A stretch of DNA of 15,571 nt from Betaproteobacteria bacterium. GTDB lineage: Bacteria > Pseudomonadota > Gammaproteobacteria > Burkholderiales > Burkholderiaceae_C. Location: contig VBCQ01000012.1 of the NCBI GenBank assembly GCA_005882155.1, positions 1 to 15,571 of the forward strand, given 5' to 3'. The translations under genes were made by a program, and so were the position numbers. The notes beneath the pieces were generated by a model that was given only the letters and a program-made list of their open reading frames with translations, made no database searches and was not told the origin of the DNA. Shown piece by piece: positions 7,743 to 14,276 of the stretch. Within the stretch, counting starts at the first letter, position 1. Each line of letters starts with the position of its first letter.

Positions 7743-7816
7743 CACACGCCTCCGAGAGAACCCCGACATGTGACTTGATTGGGCGACACTTTGACGGCTG
7801 ATACGCGCCGCATTCG

Positions 7817-9148
7817 ATGAACAACCGAACCCTGAATCGACTCCTGCTGGCCCTCATTGGCCTGACGGCTGCGGCCTTGCTGTGGAACCGCTACGGCATG
7901 GATTCAGTGCTCGGCATCGATGCCGATTCGCCGTACGAGGTCAAGCGCATCGACGACCACGACTCCAAGGGCCGCAGCGTGGCCGTGCTGACGCGCGAGA
8001 ACGGCAAGCTGGTCCTCGACTGCATGATCAATCCGGGCTACGAGTGGCCGTATTGCGAGATGGCGATCCAGCTCGCGAAGCCGCCCAGCGGCGTCGACCT
8101 GACGCGCTACGAGACAGTGCGGCTGTGGGTGCGCAGCGAAGGGCCGGAGCCGCAGCAGCAGGTACGCATCTTCATTCGCGACTTCAATCCGGCATTCTCG
8201 AAAGTCGGTGACGCCGACTCGCTGAAGGTGCAGGAAATCATCTACAACCCCGACCCCGACGGCAAGCCGATCGACGTGCGCCTCGCGCAATTCACCGTCG
8301 CGTCGTGGTGGACCAATGAACGCACGGTGCCGGTCGAGTTCGCCGGCACCGAGTTCGACAATGTGTCGGTGATCGAGGTGTCGACCGGCGGCAACGTGGT
8401 GCCCGGTCGGCACCGCATCAGCGTCGAACGCATCGAGTTCCGCGGCAAGCTCGTGTCGGCCGGCACGCTGCGGCTCGTCATCATCGCGGTCTGGGTGCTC
8501 GCGGTGATCGGCTACCTGCTGCTCGATGGCGTGCTCGCACGGCGCCAGCTGCGCCTGAGCAGCCTGCACCAGTCGTCGCTCAAGCGCATCAACGACGGCT
8601 TGCGTATGAGAACCGACATTTATTCGAAGCTCGCGCGGCAGGACCTGCTGACCGGCGTTCTCAACCGCAAGGGCCTCGGCGACGAGCTGCTGCGCGTGGC
8701 GCGCGGCGGCGACGACCGGTTGTTTCCGCTGTCGCTCGTGTTCATCGACATCGATCATTTCAAGCAGATCAACGACGAGCACGGCCACAGCGTCGGCGAC
8801 CAGGTGCTCGAGGACATGGCGCAGACGATCAAGGCCCACATTCAGCGCGATGATTTGTTGGCGCGTTGGGGCGGCGAAGAATTTCTGTTGATCTGCCCGC
8901 TGACGCACTCGCACGAAGCGGCGCTGATCGCCGAGCGGCTGCGTCTGGTCATCGCCACCAAGGAGTGGCCGGCGGGTGTGCGCGTCACCAGCAGTTTCGG
9001 CGTCGCCGAATCGGTGCTCGGCGAAGACCTGAGCGAGAGCATCCGCCGCGCCGACGAAGCGATGTACCGCGCAAAGCAAAACGGCCGCGACCGCGTCGAA
9101 GTTCAGTTCTCGCTCGCGCATCAGAAGACGGCGCCGGCTGCGTGGTGA
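7817..9148 (+). CDS. Membrane diguanylate cyclase with beta-rich periplasmic sensor
   Basis: This 443-residue protein should make cyclic di-GMP from two GTP at the inner membrane. A membrane helix (about 7-23) leads to a periplasmic domain of about 195 residues, then a second helix (about 218-237), a short linker and a GGDEF domain from DLLTGVLNRKGL (about 275). The active loop is GGEEF at 352-356, with IDIDHFKQINDEHGHSVGD upstream and SFGVAES and ADEAMYRAKQNGRD downstream, all typical of an active enzyme. The inhibitory I-site has QRDD where RxxD is expected. The periplasmic part has alternating strands and conserved-looking aromatics (YEWPYCEMAIQL, YETVRLWVRSEG) and resembles carbohydrate-binding, galactose-binding-like sandwiches; the ligand is unknown. 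No strong Shine-Dalgarno precedes the ATG. The enzyme call is very sure, the sensor fold tentative. Confidence 0.93.
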   Translation: MNNRTLNRLLLALIGLTAAALLWNRYGMDSVLGIDADSPYEVKRIDDHDSKGRSVAVLTRENGKLVLDCMINPGYEWPYCEMAIQLAKPPSGVDLTRYETVRLWVRSEGPEPQQQVRIFIRDFNPAFSKVGDADSLKVQEIIYNPDPDGKPIDVRLAQFTVASWWTNERTVPVEFAGTEFDNVSVIEVSTGGNVVPGRHRISVERIEFRGKLVSAGTLRLVIIAVWVLAVIGYLLLDGVLARRQLRLSSLHQSSLKRINDGLRMRTDIYSKLARQDLLTGVLNRKGLGDELLRVARGGDDRLFPLSLVFIDIDHFKQINDEHGHSVGDQVLEDMAQTIKAHIQRDDLLARWGGEEFLLICPLTHSHEAALIAERLRLVIATKEWPAGVRVTSSFGVAESVLGEDLSESIRRADEAMYRAKQNGRDRVEVQFSLAHQKTAPAAW

Positions 9149-9181
9149 CCCCATGTCCGCTTTCGCCCCCTGACTTCGTAT

Positions 9182-9209
9182 TTCCTGGGAGTACCACCAA
9201 CTCCAGGAA
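9182..9209 (+). promoter_or_regulatory. Hairpin burying the ribosome binding site of the 174-aa gene
   Basis: TTCCTGG (9182-9188) pairs with CCAGGAA (9203-9209). After one bulged G, AGT pairs with ACT around a 7-base loop. The Shine-Dalgarno AGGAAG before the ATG at 9218 lies in the 3' arm. An alternative pairing, GACTTC (9172-9177) with GAAGTC (9207-9212), would compete. This suggests translational control, though stability was not calculated. Confidence 0.4.
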
Positions 9210-9217
9210 GTCGAGTC

Positions 9218-9742
9218 ATGAAGAAGCCGATGTTTTCACTCAGCGCGAAGGTCGCGTTCCTGAAGATCCCGCCCGAGGCGTGGGACGCCATCATTCCGCA
9301 TGGCCCGAAGATTTCGCAGGCGATCGTCGAGTACATGACGGGTGGCGTCGTGCGCGACATCGCTCATCGCGTCAAGGACGGCACCGTGCAAGATCGTTTA
9401 ATGGGTCTCGGGCGCGACATGGTCACGTCGGCCGCGCGCGGCTTGATTCAAGGCTGGGAAGACGGCGACGACATCTGCCCGCCGTGGCCGCCGTTTCCGC
9501 CGGTGCCGTGGCCGAGCGGTCACGGCCCGAGCGGCCCGGAGCCCGACCCATGGAAGATCGGCGTTGCCGAGCAGATCGCGCTGGCCGACATGCTGATGAG
9601 CCTGGCCAGCGTGACCAGCAACGTGGCTTTCAGCAAGCAGCTCAAGGAGCTGTCGTTCGCGGTCGTCAAGGGCGCGTCGCGCCATCTCGTCGAAGACTTC
9701 GAGAAAAGCAGCGTCCATCCGCGGGGCCACGGCACGAGCTGA
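9218..9742 (+). CDS. Hypothetical protein with Pro/Trp-rich linker (174 aa)
   Basis: I do not recognise this family. AGGAAG lies about 8 bases before the ATG, and the codon use matches its neighbours, so the frame is credible. The protein has two helical halves. Residues 1-80 carry FLKIPPEAWDAIIPHGPKIS and then a mixed stretch ending ARGLIQGW. Residues 113-174 carry amphipathic helices (IALADMLMSLASVTSNVAF, QLKELSFAVVKGASRHLVEDF). They are joined by an acidic turn and an unusual segment at 88-112 that is almost all Pro, Trp, Phe and Gly. There is no signal peptide or clear membrane span. It follows the cyclase by 69 bases on the same strand and converges on the TetR gene with a 15-base gap. 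A c-di-GMP link is only positional. Confidence 0.7.
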   Translation: MKKPMFSLSAKVAFLKIPPEAWDAIIPHGPKISQAIVEYMTGGVVRDIAHRVKDGTVQDRLMGLGRDMVTSAARGLIQGWEDGDDICPPWPPFPPVPWPSGHGPSGPEPDPWKIGVAEQIALADMLMSLASVTSNVAFSKQLKELSFAVVKGASRHLVEDFEKSSVHPRGHGTS

Positions 9743-9757
9743 CGGCGGCGTGAGGCG

Positions 9758-10390
9758 TCACTGCGCCGAGCGCAAGACGCGCAACAGCGCGGCCAACGCT
9801 TTGCGCGCCGCTCGCTCATCGAGGCCGAGGTCAGCGATCTCGCCTTCGGCAAGTGCGTCGGACAGGCGCTCGAATTGCAGCAAGGCGGTCGCGATCTCGG
9901 CTGCGTTGGCGCGCGGGGTGCCGCGCCAGCGCTTGATTTGCTCGATTTGTCGCAAGCGGCTTTCGGCGCGCGCGGCACGCACGACCGGGTCTTCGAGCGA
10001 GAGTTGACGCAGGCTGCGGCGGAATCGCAGGTGAGCACGATGGTGGGCCACGCAGGCCTCGACCAGCATGTCCGCTGAAGCGCGCTTGGCAAGCAGCCCC
10101 GAGATCATCTCGCGCTCTTCGGTCTCCCACAGCCGATAGGCATTGATGAAGACATCGGTCTTGTCCTTGAACCAGCGATAGAAGGTCTGCGGCGCGAAGC
10201 CGGCGCGGCGTGCGATGCGATTCGTGTCGGTGCCGCCGAAGCCGCTCTCGTTGAACTCGAGCATCGCGGCGCGCACGAGCCGGGTCGGCGTGTCGTCGGC
10301 CGTTGCCGCGCTGGCAGGGCGCCGGGTTTTTGCGGGGTGAGGGTTGACGGGCATGTCGGTTGAGCCGGCGAAGCTGCGAACTCTATCCAT
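9758..10390 (-). CDS. TetR-family transcriptional regulator
   Basis: This is a one-component repressor-type regulator of 210 residues, the usual TetR length. The N-terminal helix-turn-helix spans about residues 54-74, with GTDTNRIARRAGFAPQTFYRWF followed by KDKTDVF, the hallmark TetR recognition helix and its cap. The C-terminal half is helical and should bind an unknown ligand and dimerise. I chose the ATG at 10390; an ATG at 10354 would shorten a disordered N-terminal tail by 12 residues, and neither has a clear Shine-Dalgarno. The open frame runs further upstream to 10666, but that part overlaps the divergent hydrolase and is not TetR-like. A perfect palindrome in the 36-base divergent gap is its probable operator, implying control of itself and the hydrolase-DoxX pair. 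Confidence 0.92.
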   Translation of the reverse strand: MDRVRSFAGSTDMPVNPHPAKTRRPASAATADDTPTRLVRAAMLEFNESGFGGTDTNRIARRAGFAPQTFYRWFKDKTDVFINAYRLWETEEREMISGLLAKRASADMLVEACVAHHRAHLRFRRSLRQLSLEDPVVRAARAESRLRQIEQIKRWRGTPRANAAEIATALLQFERLSDALAEGEIADLGLDERAARKALAALLRVLRSAQ

Positions 10391-10420
10391 TTGACGCTTG
10401 CGCTTTCTAAGTGATATAAA
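10391..10420 (+). promoter_or_regulatory. Sigma-70 promoter of hydrolase-DoxX unit
   Basis: TTGACG (10391-10396), an 18-base spacer and TATAAA (10415-10420) make a near-consensus sigma-70 promoter, which stands out in this GC-rich window. Transcription would begin near 10427, at the annotated hydrolase ATG. The -35 box directly abuts the TetR start codon. Confidence 0.65.
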
Positions 10421-10426
10421 TATCAC
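10411..10426. promoter_or_regulatory. Candidate TetR operator (16-bp palindrome)
   Basis: GTGATAT and ATATCAC form a perfect inverted repeat around a central AA. It covers the -10 box of the rightward promoter and lies in the only gap between the TetR gene and the divergent hydrolase. Binding here would block RNA polymerase in both directions. This is a strong operator candidate by position and symmetry. Confidence 0.7.
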
Positions 10427-11326
10427 ATGGACCGATTGAAGCACGAAACGCAGCCCGATACAGCGATCGGCCGGGCCACAATGGGTGTGCCGGCGGCTAG
10501 CGAGCGCTTCTGCGTTCAAGGTGTCGACTTGGCAGTCTCGCGTGAAGGCAGCGGCGTGCCGGTGATCTGTTTGCATGCGATCGCGCACGGCGGCGCCGAC
10601 TACGACGCTTTCGCTCGCGCCATCGGGCCCGGCTTCGAAATCATCCGCGTCGATTGGCCGGGCCACGGCCGTTCCGGCAGCGATTCGCGGGCAGTGACGG
10701 CAGCGCGCTACGCGCAGCTACTTGGCGAGCTGCTGCCGCGGCTGCGAGTGCACGAGCCGGTCGTCATCGGCAACTCGATCGGCGGTGCGGCAGCGATCCT
10801 GCTGGCCGCAACGCATCCGGTGCGCGCGCTGGTGCTGTGCGACAGCGGCGGGCTGGTTCGGGTCAGCCGGTTGGTGCGCGTGTTCTGTCGCGCCTTCGCG
10901 GCCTTCTTCGCCGCCGGCGCGCGTGGCGCGTGGTGGTACCGGCCGCTGTTTGCGCTGTGGTACCGGCGCATGGTGCTCCTGTCGCCCGCCGCTACCGCGC
11001 AGCGCGAGCGCGTCATCGACAACGCCGTTGCGTTCGCGCCGGTGCTGAAGAGTGCCTGGCTCGGATTCGCCTCGGCCGAGGCCGATCTGCGCGCCACCGC
11101 GATCGGTCTCGACGTGCCGATCTGGATCGCGTGGGCGCGCTCTGATCGCGTCGTTCCGCTGTCGCTGTCGATGCCGTGTATTCGCCGAATGAAGCGCGCA
11201 CGCGTATCGACCTTCAAGGGCGGACATGCACCGTTTCTCGAGCAACCCGCAGAGTTCGCCGAGCAGTTTGCCGAGTTCATTCATTCACTCGAGGAGCAAT
11301 CCCATGTCAACGCTCAAAGTCGCTGA
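10427..11326 (+). CDS. Alpha/beta hydrolase under TetR control
   Basis: This is a cytosolic serine hydrolase of the alpha/beta fold, 299 residues from the ATG at 10427. Visible signatures are HAIAHGGADY (oxyanion region, about 50-59), RVDWPGHGRSG (about 74-84), nucleophile Ser117 in GNSIGG, acid Asp240 in ARSDRVVP and base His267 in KGGHAPFLEQP. A lid region at about 150-200 is rich in Arg, Phe and Trp. The substrate is unknown; esters or C-C bond hydrolase substrates are both possible. The ATG at 10427 directly follows the palindrome and coincides with the predicted transcript start, so the mRNA may be leaderless. Otherwise the true start may be the ATG at 10481, which keeps the whole fold. 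The 3' end overlaps the DoxX start by 23 bases, indicating an operon. Confidence 0.9.
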   Translation: MDRLKHETQPDTAIGRATMGVPAASERFCVQGVDLAVSREGSGVPVICLHAIAHGGADYDAFARAIGPGFEIIRVDWPGHGRSGSDSRAVTAARYAQLLGELLPRLRVHEPVVIGNSIGGAAAILLAATHPVRALVLCDSGGLVRVSRLVRVFCRAFAAFFAAGARGAWWYRPLFALWYRRMVLLSPAATAQRERVIDNAVAFAPVLKSAWLGFASAEADLRATAIGLDVPIWIAWARSDRVVPLSLSMPCIRRMKRARVSTFKGGHAPFLEQPAEFAEQFAEFIHSLEEQSHVNAQSR

Positions 11327-11678
11327 TTTCATCGGGCGAATGCTGATGGCGCTGCTGTTCATCCTCGCGGCAGTGGGCAAGGCTACCAACAGCGGTCCCG
11401 CGCTCGCGCACATGGCCGCGCACGGCGTACCGGCGTTTGTGTTGCCGGCGGTGATCGCGCTCGAGTTGGCAGCCGGCTTGGCGCTTCTTGCCGGATGGCG
11501 GGTGCATTGGGCGGCGGCAGCACTGGCCGTGTTCTGTCTCGCCGCTGCATTCGTTTTCCACCTTGATCTCGGCAACCCGCCCGAGCGCACGCTGTTCTTC
11601 AAAGACCTCGCCCTGGCCGGCGGACTGATCGTGGTGGCCCTGAGCGCAGCGCATGCAAAGGGCTTGATGAAGGCATAG
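11304..11678 (+). CDS. DoxX-family membrane protein
   Basis: This is a small integral inner-membrane protein of 124 residues with four predicted helices. The first (MLMALLFILAAVGKA) carries the DoxX-type F(I/L)xxGxxK pattern, followed by segments near VLPAVIALELAAGLALLAGW, AAALAVFCLAAAFVF and LALAGGLIVVAL. The motif FFKDLALAGGL near the C-terminus is typical of the DoxX group. GAGGAG lies about 7 bases before the ATG, which sits inside the end of the hydrolase gene, so the two are translated from one transcript. Family members are linked loosely to redox and thiol stress; no specific reaction is established. Regulation should follow the TetR operator upstream of the hydrolase. Confidence 0.9.
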   Translation: MSTLKVADFIGRMLMALLFILAAVGKATNSGPALAHMAAHGVPAFVLPAVIALELAAGLALLAGWRVHWAAAALAVFCLAAAFVFHLDLGNPPERTLFFKDLALAGGLIVVALSAAHAKGLMKA

Positions 11679-11707
11679 CCGCGGGCCTTGCGCTATGGTT
11701 TCGTGCC

Positions 11708-12850
11708 ATGTTCGGCTCGCGTGTCACGATGCTTCGGCAAAGCGCTCGCTTCGTCGCGAGCTTGCTTGCTACGCTGCTCGCCGCGGCGGCCTGCGGCCAA
11801 GCGTTGAAGCCGGTCACCATCGTTCGTGGGCTGGCGCATCCGTGGGGTCTTGCGTTCTTGCCGAGCTTCGACAGCGACGGCCGCATGCTCATCAGTGAGC
11901 GGCCAGGCCAGTTGCGGCTTGCAAACACGAAGGGTGAATTGGGCCCGCCGATCGCCGGCGTGCCAGCGGTCGGTGCGGTGGGTGAAGGTGGCTTGCTCGA
12001 TGTCGCGCTCGACCCGCGTTTCGCCGACAACCGCCTCGTGTATCTGAGCTACGCCGAAGCCGCGCAAGGCGGCGTCGGCACGACCGTCGCGCGCGCGCGG
12101 CTCGACGCGAACGGATTGCAGGGACGCTTGAGCGAGCTCCAAGTGATCTTTCGCCAATCGCCGAAAGCTTCGAGCTCGGTTCACTTCGGCTCGCGGCTCT
12201 TGTTCGCGCGCGACGGCAAGCTCTTCGTCACCTTGGGCGATCTCTGGCAGCGCGACGATGCGCAGCGGCTCGACAATCATCACGGCAAGATCGTCCGCAT
12301 CGAGCCCGATGGGCGCCTGCCGGCCGACAATCCCTTCGCGGGCCGTGCTGGCGCGCTGCCCGAGATCTGGAGTTACGGTCATCGCAACGTGCAGGGCGCC
12401 GCGTGGCATCCGACGACGGGCGAGCTGTGGACCAGCGAGCACGGCCCGCAGGGCGGCGATGAATTGAACGTCATCGAGGCGGGCCACAACTACGGCTGGC
12501 CCGTCATCACCTACGGCGCCGAATACGGCAGCGGACGCAAGATCGGTGAGGGCACGGCCAAAGCCGGCATGGAGCAGCCGATCGCGCACTGGACGCCGGC
12601 GATTGCGCCGAGCGGCATGACCTTCTTGACCAGCGACCGCTACCCGGGCTGGAAGGGCGACCTGTTCATCGGCGCACTGCGCGGGCAGATACTGCTGCAC
12701 CTGCAGCTCGACGGCCGTCGCGTCGTGAAGCAAGAGCCGCTGCTGCAGGATTTGCACGAGCGCATCCGTCACGTGCGTCAAGCGCCCGACGGCTGGCTTT
12801 ACCTGCTGACCGACAGCGACGATGGCCGCATCGTGCGGCTCGAGCGTTAG
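11708..12850 (+). CDS. PQQ-dependent sugar dehydrogenase (GSDH family)
   Basis: This 380-residue exported six-bladed beta-propeller resembles soluble aldose dehydrogenases such as E. coli YliI/Asd. An N-terminal signal (RFVASLLATLLAAAACGQA) targets the periplasm; Cys29 could be a weak lipobox cysteine. Family landmarks in order are LAHPWGLAFLP, GEGGLLDVALDP, SSVHFGSRLLFARDGKLF, DNHHGKIVRIEPDG, YGHRNVQGAAWHP, EHGPQGGDELNVI, GHNYGWPVITYG, APSGMTFLTSDRYPGWKGDLF and a final APDGWLYLLTDS. These include the residues that bind PQQ and calcium and the catalytic histidine in the first HFG-like area, as known for the family. The start could also be the ATG at 11729, which keeps the signal. It lies 29 bases after DoxX on the same strand and may be read through from that operon. 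The natural substrate is not predictable. Confidence 0.92.
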   Translation: MFGSRVTMLRQSARFVASLLATLLAAAACGQALKPVTIVRGLAHPWGLAFLPSFDSDGRMLISERPGQLRLANTKGELGPPIAGVPAVGAVGEGGLLDVALDPRFADNRLVYLSYAEAAQGGVGTTVARARLDANGLQGRLSELQVIFRQSPKASSSVHFGSRLLFARDGKLFVTLGDLWQRDDAQRLDNHHGKIVRIEPDGRLPADNPFAGRAGALPEIWSYGHRNVQGAAWHPTTGELWTSEHGPQGGDELNVIEAGHNYGWPVITYGAEYGSGRKIGEGTAKAGMEQPIAHWTPAIAPSGMTFLTSDRYPGWKGDLFIGALRGQILLHLQLDGRRVVKQEPLLQDLHERIRHVRQAPDGWLYLLTDSDDGRIVRLER

Positions 12851-12864
12851 CAGGTACTAGCGGG

Positions 12865-13368
12865 TCACTTCTCCGCCGGCTGATGCTCGACAAACCTCGC
12901 CTTGAACCAATCGTCGAGCATTTGCTTCTCGTGGCGCAGCGGGTCCGACGATCCGTACTTCGCAACGTGATGCAAATAGTCCATGTCTTTGATGGTTTCC
13001 TCGCCGCTTTGCAGCACGGCTCCGTTCGCTTCGAGCGAGTAGCGCAGCGTCATCCGCGGCCAGTCGGCGCCGCCTCTGGCGATTCGCAATTCGTTGCCGC
13101 GGCGGCGTGAAATTCGGTTCTCGCCTGCCAGATCGACATCGAGCACATCGACCTTCAGCACTTGGTCGCCACCCAGGTAGCGCTGCCCCAGCGACTGCAG
13201 GTGCTTGGCGATCGTGTCGAGGTTCGCCTGCTTGTCCCATGTGTTGACGCCGGTGTCGGAAAAAGCGGTGGCGTTGACGAAGTTGACGTTGACCGCGCCG
13301 GCGGCGAGCACCGACCCCGCTGCAGCGGCGATGCCGCAGAGAATCAAGGCGCGTGCAGTTTGTCGCAT
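12865..13368 (-). CDS. DUF3016-family periplasmic protein
   Basis: This 167-residue exported protein of unknown function fits DUF3016. GGAGGTCACC directly before the ATG is the best ribosome binding site in the window. The signal peptide is RALILCGIAAAAGSVLA with cleavage near AAGA. The mature part begins VNVNFVNATAFSDTGVN, continues through an aliphatic helix (DTIAKHLQSLGQRYL) and VLKVDVLDVDLAGEN, then WPRMTLRYSLEANGAVLQSGEETIKDMDYLHHV, and ends DPLRHEKQMLDDWF. This order of strands, the DVDLAGE motif and the final (L/Y)xxEKxxLDDW motif are the family signature. The gene converges with the sugar dehydrogenase, stop codons 14 bases apart, and is divergent from the 248-residue gene. No function is established for the family as far as I know. 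Confidence 0.9.
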   Translation of the reverse strand: MRQTARALILCGIAAAAGSVLAAGAVNVNFVNATAFSDTGVNTWDKQANLDTIAKHLQSLGQRYLGGDQVLKVDVLDVDLAGENRISRRRGNELRIARGGADWPRMTLRYSLEANGAVLQSGEETIKDMDYLHHVAKYGSSDPLRHEKQMLDDWFKARFVEHQPAEK

Positions 13369-13510
13369 GGTGACCTCCTGAGTGCGTGCGGGCAGCCGCC
13401 CGCGATGCTATTTTGATCCTCTCCGGCTGCCAGAATTCCGGATTTACATGGGACTGCCCGCGGCGCTCTATGCTTGCGGGCCTGCTCGACAGAGAAATCG
13501 CCATTCACAC

Positions 13511-14257
13511 ATGCCCACGCCCATCGCGCCCACCAAGACAGCGCTCGGACAAGACGAGCTGCGTCACCGCACGCGCGGGCTGAGCCAACGCCATCGCACG
13601 GTGTTGCTGCTGGTTGACGGCCGCCGCGCGTTGAGCGAGGTGCTGAGTCAGGCGCAGCAAGCCGGTGCGGCGATCAGCCACTTCGAGGAGCTGGTGCGGC
13701 TCGGGCTGGTCGCGTTGCCGATCGAGGTGGCGGTGGCCGACCCGATCGACACCGTCACCGCCGCGCTCGACTCGCCCGAGTTGACGACGCTCGAATTGAC
13801 CGTGCCGACCGTCGAGCTGCCGACCGAGCCTGGAATGCTGGCCGATGCGCCTGAAGAACCGTCGACGGAAGCACCGCCTGCAGCAGCGGCAGAACGCCCG
13901 GCCGACACGCCGCTGTCGCCAATGCCGTCGTCCACACCGGCGCCGGTGATCGCCGCGCCGATTCCACCGAGCGTCGAGCCGCCGCCCGAACAGCCGCTGC
14001 TGCAGCAAGTGCGCGCCTTGCTGATCGATACTTTGCGCATCGACATGCCGCTCTTCAGCGCGCGCATTCTCATGCGCGTGAACTCGGCGCAGACGACGAG
14101 CGAGATGATCGACTTGGTGTGGGACATCGAGCACCACCTGAACCAAGGCCGTCATTCGCGCAGCGGATTGATCAGCCTGCAGCGCGCCCGCGAGTTGCTG
14201 GGTCTGGGCAACACGCTGGTCGACGACACGCGACCCGACATTCCCAGCGAGTGGTGA
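13511..14257 (+). CDS. Hypothetical protein with helical N-domain and Pro-rich linker (248 aa)
   Basis: I do not recognise a named family. Residues about 10-70 (ELRHRTRGLSQRHRTVLLLV, DGRRALSEVL, FEELVRLGLVALP) look like a small winged-helix or helical domain of the kind that precedes regulatory domains in some Burkholderiales signalling proteins. Residues about 75-162 are a low-complexity linker rich in Pro, Ala, Glu and Thr. The C-terminal 85 residues are helical (LLQQVRALLIDTLRIDMPLF, SEMIDLVWDIEHHLNQG) and end in DDTRPDIPSEW. The start at 13511 is chosen because upstream sequence in frame reads as non-coding; no good Shine-Dalgarno is seen. There is no signal peptide. It converges on the hybrid sensor gene with a 19-base gap. 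A role in signalling is inference from form and neighbour. Confidence 0.75.
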   Translation: MPTPIAPTKTALGQDELRHRTRGLSQRHRTVLLLVDGRRALSEVLSQAQQAGAAISHFEELVRLGLVALPIEVAVADPIDTVTAALDSPELTTLELTVPTVELPTEPGMLADAPEEPSTEAPPAAAAERPADTPLSPMPSSTPAPVIAAPIPPSVEPPPEQPLLQQVRALLIDTLRIDMPLFSARILMRVNSAQTTSEMIDLVWDIEHHLNQGRHSRSGLISLQRARELLGLGNTLVDDTRPDIPSEW

Positions 14258-14276
14258 CGCCCGCGAGCTTAAGCCC

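Noticed and set aside
7904..9154. Minus-strand open frame of 416 codons opposite the diguanylate cyclase
   Set aside because: The composition is shadow-like and the opposite strand has an unmistakable GGDEF domain.
10391..10666. N-terminal extension of the TetR open frame
   Set aside because: It would overlap the divergent hydrolase, the operator and the promoter, and would add 92 residues unlike any TetR protein.
11693..12781. Minus-strand open frame opposite the sugar dehydrogenase
   Set aside because: No family resemblance and biased composition; the plus strand carries the GSDH landmarks.
13369..13510. Coding extension upstream of the 248-aa gene (from 13382)
   Set aside because: The in-frame upstream residues look non-coding and occupy the divergent promoter gap with the DUF3016 gene. 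I see no convincing operator there, only a short CCCGC...GCGGG pairing.
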